From contig NZ_DASSAB010000014.1 of NCBI RefSeq assembly GCF_035685805.1, positions 28,709 to 92,708 on the forward strand: a DNA stretch of 64,000 bases, in the 5' to 3' direction. Below the pieces are notes generated by a model. That model was not told the origin of the DNA and made no database searches. It saw only the letters and a list, made by a program, of their open reading frames with translations. Of this stretch, positions 8,450 to 16,774 are shown piece after piece (positions within the stretch are counted from its first letter, which is position 1; every line of letters begins with the position of its first letter). This DNA comes from Dyella_A sp035685805. GTDB lineage: Bacteria > Pseudomonadota > Gammaproteobacteria > Xanthomonadales > Rhodanobacteraceae. Both the position numbers and the translations under genes were made by a program.

Positions 8450-8629
8450 CCCAAGGGCCGCGCCCGCCCATGCGTGCGGCCGCGGCGGCGTGGCATCATC
8501 GCAATCCTGCGATCGATGCTCCCGGCCAACAATCGCTGATCGAGCTGGCTCCGCCGTGCAGCTGCGGAGCGGTTCGCGAGCGGCCGAGGCATTGGCCACC
8601 GGCGTCGACGAACCCACGGAACCGTGCGC

Positions 8630-9229
8630 ATGCTCTTGATGATCGACAACTACGACAGCTTCACCTTCAACCTCGTCCAGTACCTGGGCGAGCTGGGGCA
8701 GGAGGTGAGGGTGGTGCGCAACGACGCGCTGGACGTAGCCGCCATCCGCGCGCTGAAGCCCTCGCACATCATGATCTCGCCCGGCCCGGGCACGCCCGAC
8801 GATGCCGGCGTGTCGCTGGCGATCCTGCGCGAGATGGCCGGCGAGTTGCCGATCTTCGGCGTGTGCCTGGGGCATCAGGCGATCGGTCAGGCGTTCGGCG
8901 GCAGGGTGATCCGCGCCAAGCAGATCATGCATGGCAAGGTCTCGCCGATCCGCCACCGCGGGCAGGGCGTGTTCGCCGGCTTGCCGGACCCCTTCGAGGC
9001 CACGCGCTATCACTCGCTGGTGGTCGAGCAGGGTTCGCTGCCGGAGTGCCTGGAAGTGACCGCCTGGACCGAGCATGCCGACGGTTCGATCGACGAGATC
9101 ATGGGCCTGCGCCACAAGACGCTGCCGGTGGAAGGGGTGCAATTCCATCCCGAGTCCATCCTCACCCAGCACGGCCACGCGATGCTGGCGAACTTCCTCG
9201 GCCTGCCGGCCCGGAAGCTTGCGGCATGA
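8630..9229 (+). CDS. trpG: Anthranilate synthase glutamine amidotransferase subunit
   Basis: TrpG, 199 aa, supplies ammonia from glutamine to TrpE in the first step of tryptophan synthesis. Class I glutaminase marks are complete: oxyanion region ISPGPGTPDDAG, nucleophile Cys in GVCLGHQAIG, and the His-Glu pair in GVQFHPES. ATG 8630 gives the typical start MLLMIDNYDSF; an in-frame GTG lies two codons upstream. Its stop overlaps the trpD start by ATGA. The 180 bp upstream contain no trpE; an Amt-like gene precedes, so the large subunit must be encoded elsewhere. In some bacteria one such subunit also serves p-aminobenzoate synthesis. Confidence 0.94.
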   Translation: MLLMIDNYDSFTFNLVQYLGELGQEVRVVRNDALDVAAIRALKPSHIMISPGPGTPDDAGVSLAILREMAGELPIFGVCLGHQAIGQAFGGRVIRAKQIMHGKVSPIRHRGQGVFAGLPDPFEATRYHSLVVEQGSLPECLEVTAWTEHADGSIDEIMGLRHKTLPVEGVQFHPESILTQHGHAMLANFLGLPARKLAA

Positions 9230-10275
9230 TGTCGCGCGAGCTGCACATCACCCCGCAGGAAGCCCTGCAGCGCACGATCGAGCATCGGGAGATTTTCCAC
9301 GACGAGATGATCGCGCTGATGCGCCAGATCATGCGCGGCGAAGTGAGCCCGCTGATGACCGCGGCGATCATCACCGGCCTGCGCGTGAAGAAGGAAACCA
9401 TCGGCGAGATCACCGGCGCGGCGCGCGTGATGCGTGAGCTCTCGGCCAAGGTCGAGGCGCCGCCGCATGCCCACTTCGTGGACATCGTGGGCACCGGCGG
9501 GGACGGCGCGTCGAGCTTCAACATCTCCACCGCGTCGATGTTTGTCGCCGCGGCGGCCGGGGCGCGCGTGGCCAAGCACGGCGGACGCAGCGTGTCGTCC
9601 AAATCCGGCAGCGCCGACGTGCTCGAGGCCTTGGGAGCATCGATCGACCTGAGCCCCGCGCAAGTTGCCGAGTGCATGGCGGAGACCGAGATCGGCTTCA
9701 TGTTTGCGCCGAACCATCATCCGGCGATGAAGGTGGTGGCGCCGGTGCGCAAGGAGATGGGCGTGCGCACCCTGTTCAATATTCTCGGGCCGCTGACCAA
9801 CCCGGCCGACGCGCCGAACATCCTGATGGGCGTGTTTCATCCCGACCTGGTCGGTATCCAGATCCGCGTGCTGCAGCAGCTGGGCGCGCGGCACGCGATG
9901 GTCGTGTGGGGGCGCGACGGCATGGACGAGATATCGCTTGGCGCCGCCACGCTGGTGGGCGAGTTGCGCCACGGCCAGGTGCGCGAATACGAGATCGAGC
10001 CGGAGGACTTCGGTCTGGCGATGGCCTCCAGCCGCAACCTGCGGGTGGAGAGCGTGGCCGAATCGCGCGCCATGCTCGAGGACGCGCTGGCCGGCCGGCA
10101 CGGCGTGGCGCACGACATCGTGTGCCTCAACGCCGGCGCGGCGCTCTACACGGCCGACGTGGTCGACAGCATCGACGACGGCATCACCCTGGCGCGCGAC
10201 ACCATCGCCAGCGGCGCCGCCCGTGCGAAACTCCAGCAGTTCGCTTCCACCACGCGACGCCTCGCGGGTCGCTGA
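9226..10275 (+). CDS. trpD: Anthranilate phosphoribosyltransferase
   Basis: TrpD, 349 aa, transfers phosphoribose from PRPP to anthranilate. Motifs seen: VDIVGTGGDGASSFNIST (PRPP/Mg2+ loop), KHGGRSVSSKSGSADVLEALG, the metal-binding region DGMDEIS, and RTLFNILGPLTNP. ATG 9226 overlaps the trpG stop, so the two are translationally coupled, giving trpGDC order with trpC 65 bp downstream. Confidence 0.95.
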   Translation: MMSRELHITPQEALQRTIEHREIFHDEMIALMRQIMRGEVSPLMTAAIITGLRVKKETIGEITGAARVMRELSAKVEAPPHAHFVDIVGTGGDGASSFNISTASMFVAAAAGARVAKHGGRSVSSKSGSADVLEALGASIDLSPAQVAECMAETEIGFMFAPNHHPAMKVVAPVRKEMGVRTLFNILGPLTNPADAPNILMGVFHPDLVGIQIRVLQQLGARHAMVVWGRDGMDEISLGAATLVGELRHGQVREYEIEPEDFGLAMASSRNLRVESVAESRAMLEDALAGRHGVAHDIVCLNAGAALYTADVVDSIDDGITLARDTIASGAARAKLQQFASTTRRLAGR

Positions 10276-10340
10276 CGCCCCCTGCGGGCGCGCTATCCTG
10301 TGCAACTGCCGCGCGTGCGGCGCCCAACGACAGCATCATC

Positions 10341-11135
10341 ATGGCCGACATCCTGCAACGCATCCTCGTCCGCAAGACGGAAGAAATCGCCGAGCGCAGC
10401 GCCAAGGTCTCGCTCGACGAGCTGGCCGCGCGGGTGGCCGACATGCCCGGCACGCGCGGTTTCGCCGCGGCCATCGAGAGCAAGATCGAGGCGGGCCTGC
10501 CGGCGGTGATCGCCGAGGTGAAAAAGGCCAGCCCGAGCAAGGGCGTGATCCGCGCCGATTTCGACGCCGCCGCCATCGCGCGCAGCTACGAGGCGGCCGG
10601 GGCGGCCTGCCTGTCGGTGCTGACCGACAAGGACTTCTTCCAGGGCAGCGAGGAATTCCTGCATCAGGCGCGCAACGCGTGCTCGCTGCCGATCCTGCGC
10701 AAGGATTTCGTGATCGACCCGTACCAGGTGTACGAAGCGCGCGCGATCGGTGCGGACTGCATCCTGCTGATCGCCGCGGCCGTGGGCGATGCGGAGTTGA
10801 TGAACCTCGCGCTGCTGGCCGCCGAGCTGGACCTGGACGTGCTGTGCGAAGTGCACGATGCCGAGGAGCTCGAGCGTGCCCAGGCGCTGCCGGTGCCGAT
10901 GATCGGCGTCAACAACCGCAACCTGCGCACCTTCGACACCACCCTCGAGACCACGCTGGAGCTGCAGCCGCTGGTCGAGTACGACCGGATTCTGGTGGCG
11001 GAGTCCGGCATCCACACCCCCGAGCACGTGCGCGAGCTGCGCGAGGCCGGTGTGCACGCGTTCCTGGTCGGTGAGGCGTTCATGCGCGCGGTCGATCCCG
11101 GTACCGAACTCAAGCGCCTGTTCGACGCGGACTGA
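10341..11135 (+). CDS. trpC: Indole-3-glycerol phosphate synthase
   Basis: TrpC, 264 aa, closes the indole ring to form indole-3-glycerol phosphate. It is a monofunctional TIM barrel without a fused TrpF. Catalytic features are VIAEVKKASPSKG (Glu and Lys), LRKDFVIDPYQVYEARAIG (Lys), GVNNRNLRTF and ESGIHTPEHV. ATG 10341 gives a normal start MADILQRI. It follows trpD in the same direction after 65 bp, consistent with one transcript. Confidence 0.95.
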   Translation: MADILQRILVRKTEEIAERSAKVSLDELAARVADMPGTRGFAAAIESKIEAGLPAVIAEVKKASPSKGVIRADFDAAAIARSYEAAGAACLSVLTDKDFFQGSEEFLHQARNACSLPILRKDFVIDPYQVYEARAIGADCILLIAAAVGDAELMNLALLAAELDLDVLCEVHDAEELERAQALPVPMIGVNNRNLRTFDTTLETTLELQPLVEYDRILVAESGIHTPEHVRELREAGVHAFLVGEAFMRAVDPGTELKRLFDAD

Positions 11136-11191
11136 GCGTGGTCGAGGTCCCGATGCCGGCGCCCGGCGGAGCGGCGCCGGAGCCTGCTGCC

Positions 11192-11836
11192 ATGCCGCGC
11201 ACGGTGTTGTTCGACCTGGACGGCGTGATCACCGTGGGCGATTCGTTTGCCGGCTTCATGCGCGAGCGCTACGCCGGTCTGGGCCGCAAGTTGCTGTTGC
11301 TGCCCGCGTTGCCGTGGCTGGCGCTGGTCCGGCTGTTTTCCTGGCGGCTCGCCGTGCGCACGCTGGTACACGTGGGGCTGTTGGGAGTGAGCGAGCGGCG
11401 CTACGGCGAACTGGCACAGGATTTTGCCTCGCGGCTGGTGCGCCGGCCCCGGCAGTTCCAGCGCGACGCACTGCTGGTGCTTCGCCGTCACCAGGCCCAA
11501 GGCGACCGGGTCATCGTGGTGACCGGCAGCGAGCACACGCTGGCGCAGAGCCTGCTTTCGCAACTCGGGCTGGTCGGGGTGGAGCTGGTCGCCTCGCGAC
11601 TCAAGCCCGGGGCGCTGGGCATGCGCCTGGCCCACCACAACGTGGGTGCCGGCAAGGTCCTGGCTTTGGCTGCCTACGGCGTGTCGGCCTGGCAGCGCGC
11701 CTATGGCGACTCGTTGCACGATCTGCAGATGCTCAAGGCCGCTGCCGAACCCGTGCTGGTCAACGGCACGCCAAAGCTGTGCAAGCGCATCGAACAGGCA
11801 CTGGGGCGACCGGTGGAGCGCGTGGCCTGGTTCTGA
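11192..11836 (+). CDS. HAD-IB family phosphatase
   Basis: A 214-aa haloacid-dehalogenase-superfamily hydrolase of the SerB-like IB group. Motif I is FDLDGVITVGDSF (nucleophile Asp, general acid Asp), motif II is VIVVTGS, and motif III/IV is YGDSLHDLQML. The helical cap has a strongly hydrophobic stretch, LLLLPALPWLALVRLFSW, which might contact the membrane. ATG 11192 is chosen because it sits just before motif I, after a GGAG; an in-frame GTG at 11138 would add an 18-residue Pro/Ala-rich tail. It starts close to the trpC stop, so it may be co-transcribed, but no link to tryptophan synthesis is evident. Substrate unknown. Confidence 0.77.
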   Translation: MPRTVLFDLDGVITVGDSFAGFMRERYAGLGRKLLLLPALPWLALVRLFSWRLAVRTLVHVGLLGVSERRYGELAQDFASRLVRRPRQFQRDALLVLRRHQAQGDRVIVVTGSEHTLAQSLLSQLGLVGVELVASRLKPGALGMRLAHHNVGAGKVLALAAYGVSAWQRAYGDSLHDLQMLKAAAEPVLVNGTPKLCKRIEQALGRPVERVAWF

Positions 11837-11919
11837 GGGGCGAGCTTTCGCGACCCGTGAAGTCTGCAGTGCCACAGCGCCGCCTTGGCTGGCGAAAGGC
11901 ACTTGAGCGCCGGCATCCC

Positions 11920-11949
11920 GCGATATACGTTAGCGCTAACGTATATCGC
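11920..11949. promoter_or_regulatory. Perfect 30-bp palindrome, probable MarR operator
   Basis: Each half reads GCGATATACGTTAGC inward to a centre at 11934/11935 with no mismatch. It ends 13 bp before the ATG of the MarR-GNAT gene. Its length, perfect symmetry and position suit an autoregulatory operator of a MarR dimer or pair of dimers. It contains TATA-like hexamers, so binding would probably cover the promoter. No second copy was noticed in the window. Confidence 0.7.
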
Positions 11950-11962
11950 CCGGTCCCACTCC

Positions 11963-12916
11963 ATGTACCTCGCATCGCTGGGCAAGCTAGCCCTCGGCAG
12001 TCGACTCAAGGCACTCAGCGACCAGTTCTACGCGGCGGCAGACGAGGTCTACCGCACGCTCGACGCGCCGATCGAAGCACGCTGGCTGCCGGTGTTGCGC
12101 TACCTGTGGGAAACCGGCCCCAGTACGGTCACGGCGGTGGCCGAGGCCATTGGCCAGACCCATTCGGCCGTGAGCCAGCTCACCGACAAGCTGGTCCGGG
12201 CCGGCATGGTGCGTCGTCGGCGCGATGCCGCCGACCGTCGCCGCAGCGTGCTCACGCTCACCGACAAGGCGCACGCGTCGCTTGGCGGCCTCGGGCCGAT
12301 CTGGTGTGCGGTGCGCCGCGGGGTGGAGGTGGCGCTGGAAGAGCAGGGCACGCACTTGCTCGACGCCACGGCGGCGTGCGAGCGCGCGCTCGCGGAGCGG
12401 CCGGTGGCGGCGGCGATCCTCGCCGAGCACGCGGCGATCGTTGCCACGCCCGTGGAGATCGTGCCGTTCGCGCCGGCCCTGCGTGGGCATTTCTACCGCT
12501 TGAACGCGCAATGGCTGGAGCGCTATTTCCAGATCGAAGCGGTCGATCGCGCGGTGCTGACCGAACCCGAGCGCCACATCCTGCAGCCCGGCGGCGCGAT
12601 CTTCTTCGCGCGGCTGGGCGAGGACGTGATCGGCACCTGCGCTCTATTGCAGGAGGCTCCCGGGGTGTTCGAGCTGACCAAGATGGCGGTCGACGAGACC
12701 TTCCGCGGTCTGGGCGCCGGCCAGCGCCTGCTCGATGCATGTCTTGCCGAATTCCGCCGGCGCAAGGGGCGCACGCTGTTCCTGGAATCGAACAGCCGTC
12801 TCAGCACGGCGCTGCGGATGTACGAGAAGGCGGGCTTCGTGATGCAGCCGACGATTCGCCCGGACTCGCACTACGCACGGGCGGACGTCTACATGGTCTA
12901 CCAGCCGCGCGCGTAG
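11963..12916 (+). CDS. MarR-type regulator fused to GNAT acetyltransferase
   Basis: A 317-aa two-domain protein. Residues about 1-140 are a MarR winged helix: recognition region VAEAIGQTHSAVSQLTDKLV followed by the wing RRRRDAADRRRSVLTLTD. Residues about 160-315 are a GNAT N-acetyltransferase, with the acetyl-CoA loop VDETFRGLGAGQRLL and LFLESNSRLSTALRMYEKAGF. Such fusions are known; the GNAT part may sense acetyl-CoA or modify a small molecule or protein. ATG 11963 starts directly after the palindrome at 11920-11949; a longer frame to 11885 would run through that palindrome and is rejected. Regulated genes are unknown, and autoregulation is likely. Confidence 0.82.
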   Translation: MYLASLGKLALGSRLKALSDQFYAAADEVYRTLDAPIEARWLPVLRYLWETGPSTVTAVAEAIGQTHSAVSQLTDKLVRAGMVRRRRDAADRRRSVLTLTDKAHASLGGLGPIWCAVRRGVEVALEEQGTHLLDATAACERALAERPVAAAILAEHAAIVATPVEIVPFAPALRGHFYRLNAQWLERYFQIEAVDRAVLTEPERHILQPGGAIFFARLGEDVIGTCALLQEAPGVFELTKMAVDETFRGLGAGQRLLDACLAEFRRRKGRTLFLESNSRLSTALRMYEKAGFVMQPTIRPDSHYARADVYMVYQPRA

Positions 12917-12970
12917 GCGCCGGCTCGGCCGTCGGCGGGGCGGAGCGCGAGTGTGGGCATCGGGGTGATC

Positions 12971-12992
12971 GCCTCCCGCTCTGGCGGGAGGC
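12971..12992. terminator. GC-rich hairpin between convergent genes
   Basis: GCCTCCCGC and GCGGGAGGC pair perfectly around a 4-nt loop, between the MarR-GNAT and clp stop codons. Neither side has a T-run, so it is at best a weak or factor-assisted terminator. Confidence 0.35.
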
Positions 12993-13001
12993 GGAAGAAC
13001 A

Positions 13002-13697
13002 TCAGCGCGTGCCGAACACCACGATGGTCTTGCCGGACACCTGGATCATGCCCTGCTCTTCGAGCTGCTTGAGCACGCGTCCCACCATCTCGCGCGAGCA
13101 GCCGACGATGCGGCTCACTTCCTGGCGCGAGATGCGGATCTGCGTGCCATCGGGGTGGGTCATGGCATCCGGTTCCTGGCACAGGTCCAGCAGGGTGCGC
13201 GAGATCCGGTTGGTGACATCCATGAAGGCCATGCGGCTGACCTGGCGCGAGGTACGCAGCAGGCGGTTGGTCAGCTGGGCACCGATCGCGAACAGGATTT
13301 TCGGGCACTCCTCGCGCAGCTGGCCCTCCATCAGCTGAAACAGTCGCTCGTAGCTGATCTCGGCCATTTCGCATGGGGTGCGCGTGCGCACCATCGACTC
13401 GCGTTGCGCCTGCTCCACGAACAGGCCCATCTCGCCGATGAACTGGCCCCGGCTGATGTAGGCGAGGATCAGCTCGCGGCCCTGCTCGTCCTCGGTGCAG
13501 ACGGCCAGAGACCCTTCCACCACGTAGTAGAGGGTGTTGGCCGGGTCGCCGGGCCGGATGATCGCCGTCTTGCCGGGGTAGCGGCGGCGATGGCACAGCG
13601 CCAGGAAGCGCTCCATCGAGGCCGGATCCGGCGCAAAGCCCAGCGGGGCCTGGGACAGTTCGAATGCTTGCTGCAGCTGGTATTTGAGTTGCGCCAC
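13002..13697 (-). CDS. clp: CRP/Clp-type global transcriptional regulator
   Basis: A Crp/Fnr-family regulator, 231 aa from GTG 13697, matching the ~230 aa of Xanthomonas Clp. The N-terminal cyclic-nucleotide-binding barrel includes RPGDPANTLYYVVEGSLAV and GQFIGEMGLF; the C-terminal winged helix includes ISRQEVSRIVGCSREMVGRV. In Xanthomonas, Clp controls virulence and exopolysaccharide genes and is inhibited by cyclic di-GMP. The divergent speD neighbour matches that lineage. GTG 13697 is chosen for length and the GGA upstream; the frame stays open much further, but that extension overlaps the speD start and looks non-coding. Whether it binds cAMP or c-di-GMP cannot be read here. Confidence 0.87.
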   Translation of the reverse strand: MAQLKYQLQQAFELSQAPLGFAPDPASMERFLALCHRRRYPGKTAIIRPGDPANTLYYVVEGSLAVCTEDEQGRELILAYISRGQFIGEMGLFVEQAQRESMVRTRTPCEMAEISYERLFQLMEGQLREECPKILFAIGAQLTNRLLRTSRQVSRMAFMDVTNRISRTLLDLCQEPDAMTHPDGTQIRISRQEVSRIVGCSREMVGRVLKQLEEQGMIQVSGKTIVVFGTR

Positions 13698-13986
13698 GAT
13701 GTTTTCCGGTATTGAGGTGACCCGGGCCGCCGCCAGAAGGCCGGACCCTGCGTGTGCGTAAGCGTTTCCCCTGTGCACGGCATTATGGCAAACCCGTGGC
13801 GCGGGCGCAGTTTCAGTTTTCGCCGGTTTTGGCCCATACTTTGCGGTCTTCCACAACCGCCGTGCTGTTGCACGACGGTCACAAGGGTCGCGGAAGCTAG
13901 TTGTTTTCGTGCCGTACCATCCAGCGGGGACCCTTGTCGCTAACCCGCCTCTGCTGCTGGCCGCCGCGCGGCCATGGAGAGTTTTC

Positions 13987-14772
13987 GTGGTTAAACCGCT
14001 TCCCCGCCTGCGCCTGCAAGGGTTCAACAACCTGACCAAGGCGTTGAGCTTCAACATCTATGACATCTGCTACGCGGTGTCCGAAGAGCAGCGCCAGCGC
14101 TACATCGAGTACATCGACGAGCAGTACGACGCCGACCGCCTGACGCAGATCCTCACCGACGTGGCGGAGATCATCGGCGCGAACATTCTCAACATCGCGC
14201 GCCAGGACTACGACCCGCAGGGCGCCTCGGTCACCATCCTGATCTCCGAGGAGCCGGTGGTGGAGAAGCTCGGCCGCGATTCGATCGCCGGCGCCGTGGT
14301 GGCCCACATGGACAAGAGCCACATCACCGTCCACACCTACCCGGAGACGCATCCGCACAACGGCATCGCGACCTTCCGTGCGGACATAGACGTGGCCACC
14401 TGCGGCGTGATCTCGCCGCTGAAGGCGCTGAACTACCTGATCGACAGCTTCGAGTCGGACATCGTCATCGCCGACTACCGCGTGCGCGGTTTCACCCGCG
14501 ACGTGAAGGGCAAGAAGCACTTCATCGACCACAAGATCAACTCGGTGCAGGACTACCTGGCGCGCCACATCCGCCAGAAGTACGAGATGTTCGACGTCAA
14601 CGTGTATCAGGAAAACATGTTCCACACGAAGATGCACATCAAGGACTTCGATCTGGATACGTACCTGTTCGAGGCGCATGCCGACGACCTCTCGTTCAAG
14701 GAGCGCCAGCGGATCGAGTCGCTGCTGCGCCGCGAGATCGAGGAGCTCTTCCACGGCCGCAACCTGATGTGA
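13987..14772 (+). CDS. speD: S-adenosylmethionine decarboxylase proenzyme
   Basis: SpeD, 261 aa, makes decarboxylated SAM, the aminopropyl donor for spermidine. It is the long class 1A type as in E. coli. The proenzyme cleaves itself between Lys110 and Ser111 in MDKSHITVHTYPE, turning Ser111 into the pyruvoyl cofactor. Other conserved parts are LTKALSFNIYDICYA, NILNIARQDYDPQGASVTIL, STCGVISPLKALNYL-like VATCGVISPLKALNYL and NVYQENMFHTKM. GTG 13987, with GGAGA 6 nt upstream, gives an N-terminus like E. coli SpeD. An intrinsic terminator follows at once. No speE lies in the window. Confidence 0.95.
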   Translation: MVKPLPRLRLQGFNNLTKALSFNIYDICYAVSEEQRQRYIEYIDEQYDADRLTQILTDVAEIIGANILNIARQDYDPQGASVTILISEEPVVEKLGRDSIAGAVVAHMDKSHITVHTYPETHPHNGIATFRADIDVATCGVISPLKALNYLIDSFESDIVIADYRVRGFTRDVKGKKHFIDHKINSVQDYLARHIRQKYEMFDVNVYQENMFHTKMHIKDFDLDTYLFEAHADDLSFKERQRIESLLRREIEELFHGRNLM

Positions 14773-14776
14773 CCAG

Positions 14777-14803
14777 AAACCCGCCGAAAGGCGGGTTTTT
14801 GTT
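14777..14803 (+). terminator. Intrinsic terminator of speD
   Basis: AAACCCGCC pairs with GGCGGGTTT around a GAAA loop (14777-14785 with 14790-14798), followed by a T-run, 5 nt after the speD stop. Confidence 0.9.
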
Positions 14804-14877
14804 TTCCGGCGTGCATCGTCTGAAGTGCGCCACGTCCTCCGGGCGCGCGGTTCTGGACAAGAGTGAGCCTCAGCGCC

Positions 14878-14955
14878 GTCATTCCCGCGAAAACGCGAAT
14901 CCGTTGGGCTCTGGCACGAACTCAAGTGGATGTCCGCTTCAGCGGGAAGGCGACT
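14878..14955. repeat. REP-like element pair, partly decayed
   Basis: 14878-14903 begins GTCATTCCCGCGAAAA and matches the copy at 1355-1380, with changes in the right arm. A weaker inverted partial copy (CTTCAGCGGGAAGG) lies around 14937-14950. Together they fill much of the 258-bp gap between speD and coq7, which holds no gene. Confidence 0.5.
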
Positions 14956-15030
14956 CGAGGACTCGTGCGATGGGAGGGGCCACCGACAACTCGGGTCGCC
15001 GGCTCGAGGCCGGCCACGCCGGGGGGCCGT

Positions 15031-15672
15031 CTACACGCGGTAGGCCACCTTCTTCATCAGCAGCGACGTGAGCTGCATCAGCGGCGGGATCGGGAAGGGC
15101 AGCTCGACGCCGCCACGCGCCTGCGCCTCGTCGGCATGGCGGATTTCGTCGACCTGCATCTGCGTCAGCACGGCGCGCGAGCGCGCGTCCTGCGCCGGCA
15201 AGGTCTCCAGGTGCTCCGCCAGGTGGGCCTCGACCTGTCGCTCGGTCTCGACCACGAAACCGAGACTGACCCCGTCGCCGGCCAACGCGGCGGCCGCGCC
15301 CATGGCATAGCTGCCCGCATACCACAGCGGGTTGAGCAGGCTGGGTCGGCTGTCCAGCTCGCGCAGGCGCTCCGCGCACCAGGCCAGGTGGTCGGTTTCT
15401 TCCGCCGCCGCGTGCTGCAGGTGGCGGCGCGTGTCGTCGCTGCGGGCAAGGGCCGACTGGCCGTCGTACAGCGCCTGGGCACACACCTCGCCGGTGTGGT
15501 TGATGCGCATCAGCCCGGCGGCGTGGCGACGTTCGTGCGCATCCATGGCCGGTTCGGCCATGCCGATGGCGGGCGAGGGGCGGGCGGCCTCGGGTGCGCC
15601 GGCAACGGTTTCGAGAGCCCGCTCGATGCCGGACAGCCACCGGTCGAGCGGGCTGAGGGTGCGTGCGGACAT
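15031..15672 (-). CDS. coq7: Demethoxyubiquinone monooxygenase Coq7
   Basis: A 213-aa di-iron hydroxylase that performs the last ring hydroxylation of ubiquinone at the membrane. Two ferritin-like iron-binding repeats are visible: NHTGEVCAQALY with AAAEETDHLAWC, and VETERQVEAHL with VDEIRHADEAQ, supplying the Glu and ExxH ligands. ATG 15672 has GGAG 6 nt upstream. It is a single gene between speD and rplM, reading against both. It replaces the flavin enzyme UbiF used by E. coli. Confidence 0.9.
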   Translation of the reverse strand: MSARTLSPLDRWLSGIERALETVAGAPEAARPSPAIGMAEPAMDAHERRHAAGLMRINHTGEVCAQALYDGQSALARSDDTRRHLQHAAAEETDHLAWCAERLRELDSRPSLLNPLWYAGSYAMGAAAALAGDGVSLGFVVETERQVEAHLAEHLETLPAQDARSRAVLTQMQVDEIRHADEAQARGGVELPFPIPPLMQLTSLLMKKVAYRV

Positions 15673-15838
15673 GCAATCTCCGGGGTGGGGTCAGGGCCTC
15701 ACATCGTAGCCGCACGCCGCCCGGACTCTGGGCGCCGTAACGTCGCGCCGGTACGGCGGCACACAGAGGCGGGGGGCTTTTCAACGCCCCCCGTTGGCAT
15801 GCTATGCTTGCCAGCTCACAGCCCGCCGGTCGGCGGAC

Positions 15839-15868
15839 TTGTGCGATGGATGAAAGCTCCGCTATCAT
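15839..15868 (+). promoter_or_regulatory. Putative sigma-70 promoter for rplM-rpsI
   Basis: TTGTGC (15839-15844) and TATCAT (15863-15868) are separated by 18 nt, about 65 bp before the rplM ATG. It is the best promoter match in this gap and leaves a leader of about 58 nt. No L13 binding structure was identified. Confidence 0.4.
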
Positions 15869-15932
15869 CTCGCGCCTTTGTTCTACCCGATTTCGCTTAC
15901 CGCCCCTCGTGGCGGCACACAGGTATTCCGAA

Positions 15933-16361
15933 ATGAAAACGTTCAGCGCCAAGCCGGAAAGCGTCAAGCGCGACTGGTTCGTGATCGACGCCACGGACAA
16001 GACGCTCGGTCGTCTGTCCACCGAGATTGCGCGCCGCCTGCGCGGCAAGCACAAGCCGGAGTTCACCCCGCACGTCGACACCGGCGATTATATCGTCGTC
16101 GTCAACGCGCAGAAGGTGGCCGTCACCGGCGCCAAGCTGGACGACAAGAAGTACCACCGCTTCACTGGCTACGTCGGCAACCTGAAGACCACGAACCTTC
16201 GTGACCTGCTGGCGACGCACCCGGAGCGCGTGATCGAGATCGCCGTCAAGGGCATGCTGCCGAAGAACCCGCTGGGCCGCGCGATGTACCGCAAGCTCAA
16301 GGTGTACGGCGGCGCCGAACATCCGCATACCGCACAGCAGCCGCAGGCGCTGGAACTCTAA
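15933..16361 (+). CDS. rplM: 50S ribosomal protein L13
   Basis: L13, 142 aa, the same length as E. coli L13; an early assembly protein of the large subunit. Conserved parts are KRDWFVIDATDKTLGRLST, GDYIVVVNAQKVAVTG, KKYHRFTGYVGNLK and GMLPKNPLGRAMYRKLKVY. It precedes rpsI by 9 nt, the universal bacterial pairing. Confidence 0.98.
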   Translation: MKTFSAKPESVKRDWFVIDATDKTLGRLSTEIARRLRGKHKPEFTPHVDTGDYIVVVNAQKVAVTGAKLDDKKYHRFTGYVGNLKTTNLRDLLATHPERVIEIAVKGMLPKNPLGRAMYRKLKVYGGAEHPHTAQQPQALEL

Positions 16362-16370
16362 GGAAACCTC

Positions 16371-16763
16371 ATGGCGATTCAGCAGAATTACGGCACCGGC
16401 CGCCGCAAGACCTCCGCCGCCCGCGTGTTCCTGCGCAAGGGCAGCGGCGCAATCGAGGTGAACGGCAAGACCCTCGAGCAGTTCTTCGGCCGCGAGACCT
16501 CGCGCATGATCGTGCGCCAGCCGCTCGAGCTGACCGAGAACACCGCCAAGTTCGACATCAAGGTGACGGTTGCCGGCGGCGGCATCACCGGTCAGGCCGG
16601 TGCCATCCGCCTGGGCATCGCCCGCGCGCTGATCGAGTACGACGAAGCGCTGAAGACGCCGCTGCGCAAGGCCGGGTTCGTGACCCGCGACGCCCGTGAG
16701 GTCGAGCGCAAGAAGGTCGGTCTGCACAAGGCACGTCGCGCTACCCAGTTCTCCAAGCGTTAA
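16371..16763 (+). CDS. rpsI: 30S ribosomal protein S9
   Basis: S9, 130 aa, whose C-terminal tail reaches the P-site tRNA in the small subunit. YGTGRRKTSAARVFL and the basic C-terminus KARRATQFSKR are diagnostic. It starts 9 nt after rplM with an AGGAAA ribosome site. A tRNA-Gln gene follows 11 nt after the stop and may be co-transcribed. Confidence 0.98.
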   Translation: MAIQQNYGTGRRKTSAARVFLRKGSGAIEVNGKTLEQFFGRETSRMIVRQPLELTENTAKFDIKVTVAGGGITGQAGAIRLGIARALIEYDEALKTPLRKAGFVTRDAREVERKKVGLHKARRATQFSKR

Positions 16764-16774
16764 TCTAGCTGTAT

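Noticed and set aside
6262..9225. Long plus-strand frame running into trpD
   Set aside because: Only the trpD part (from 9226) has protein-like sequence; the rest overlaps dauA, amt and trpG in another frame.
13872..13883. Half CRP/Clp site (GTCACAA) between clp and speD
   Set aside because: The other half (TTGCA) matches the TGTGA consensus poorly.
13698..14057. N-terminal extension of the clp frame
   Set aside because: It would overlap the speD start, is Arg/Pro-rich and exceeds the usual length of Clp proteins.
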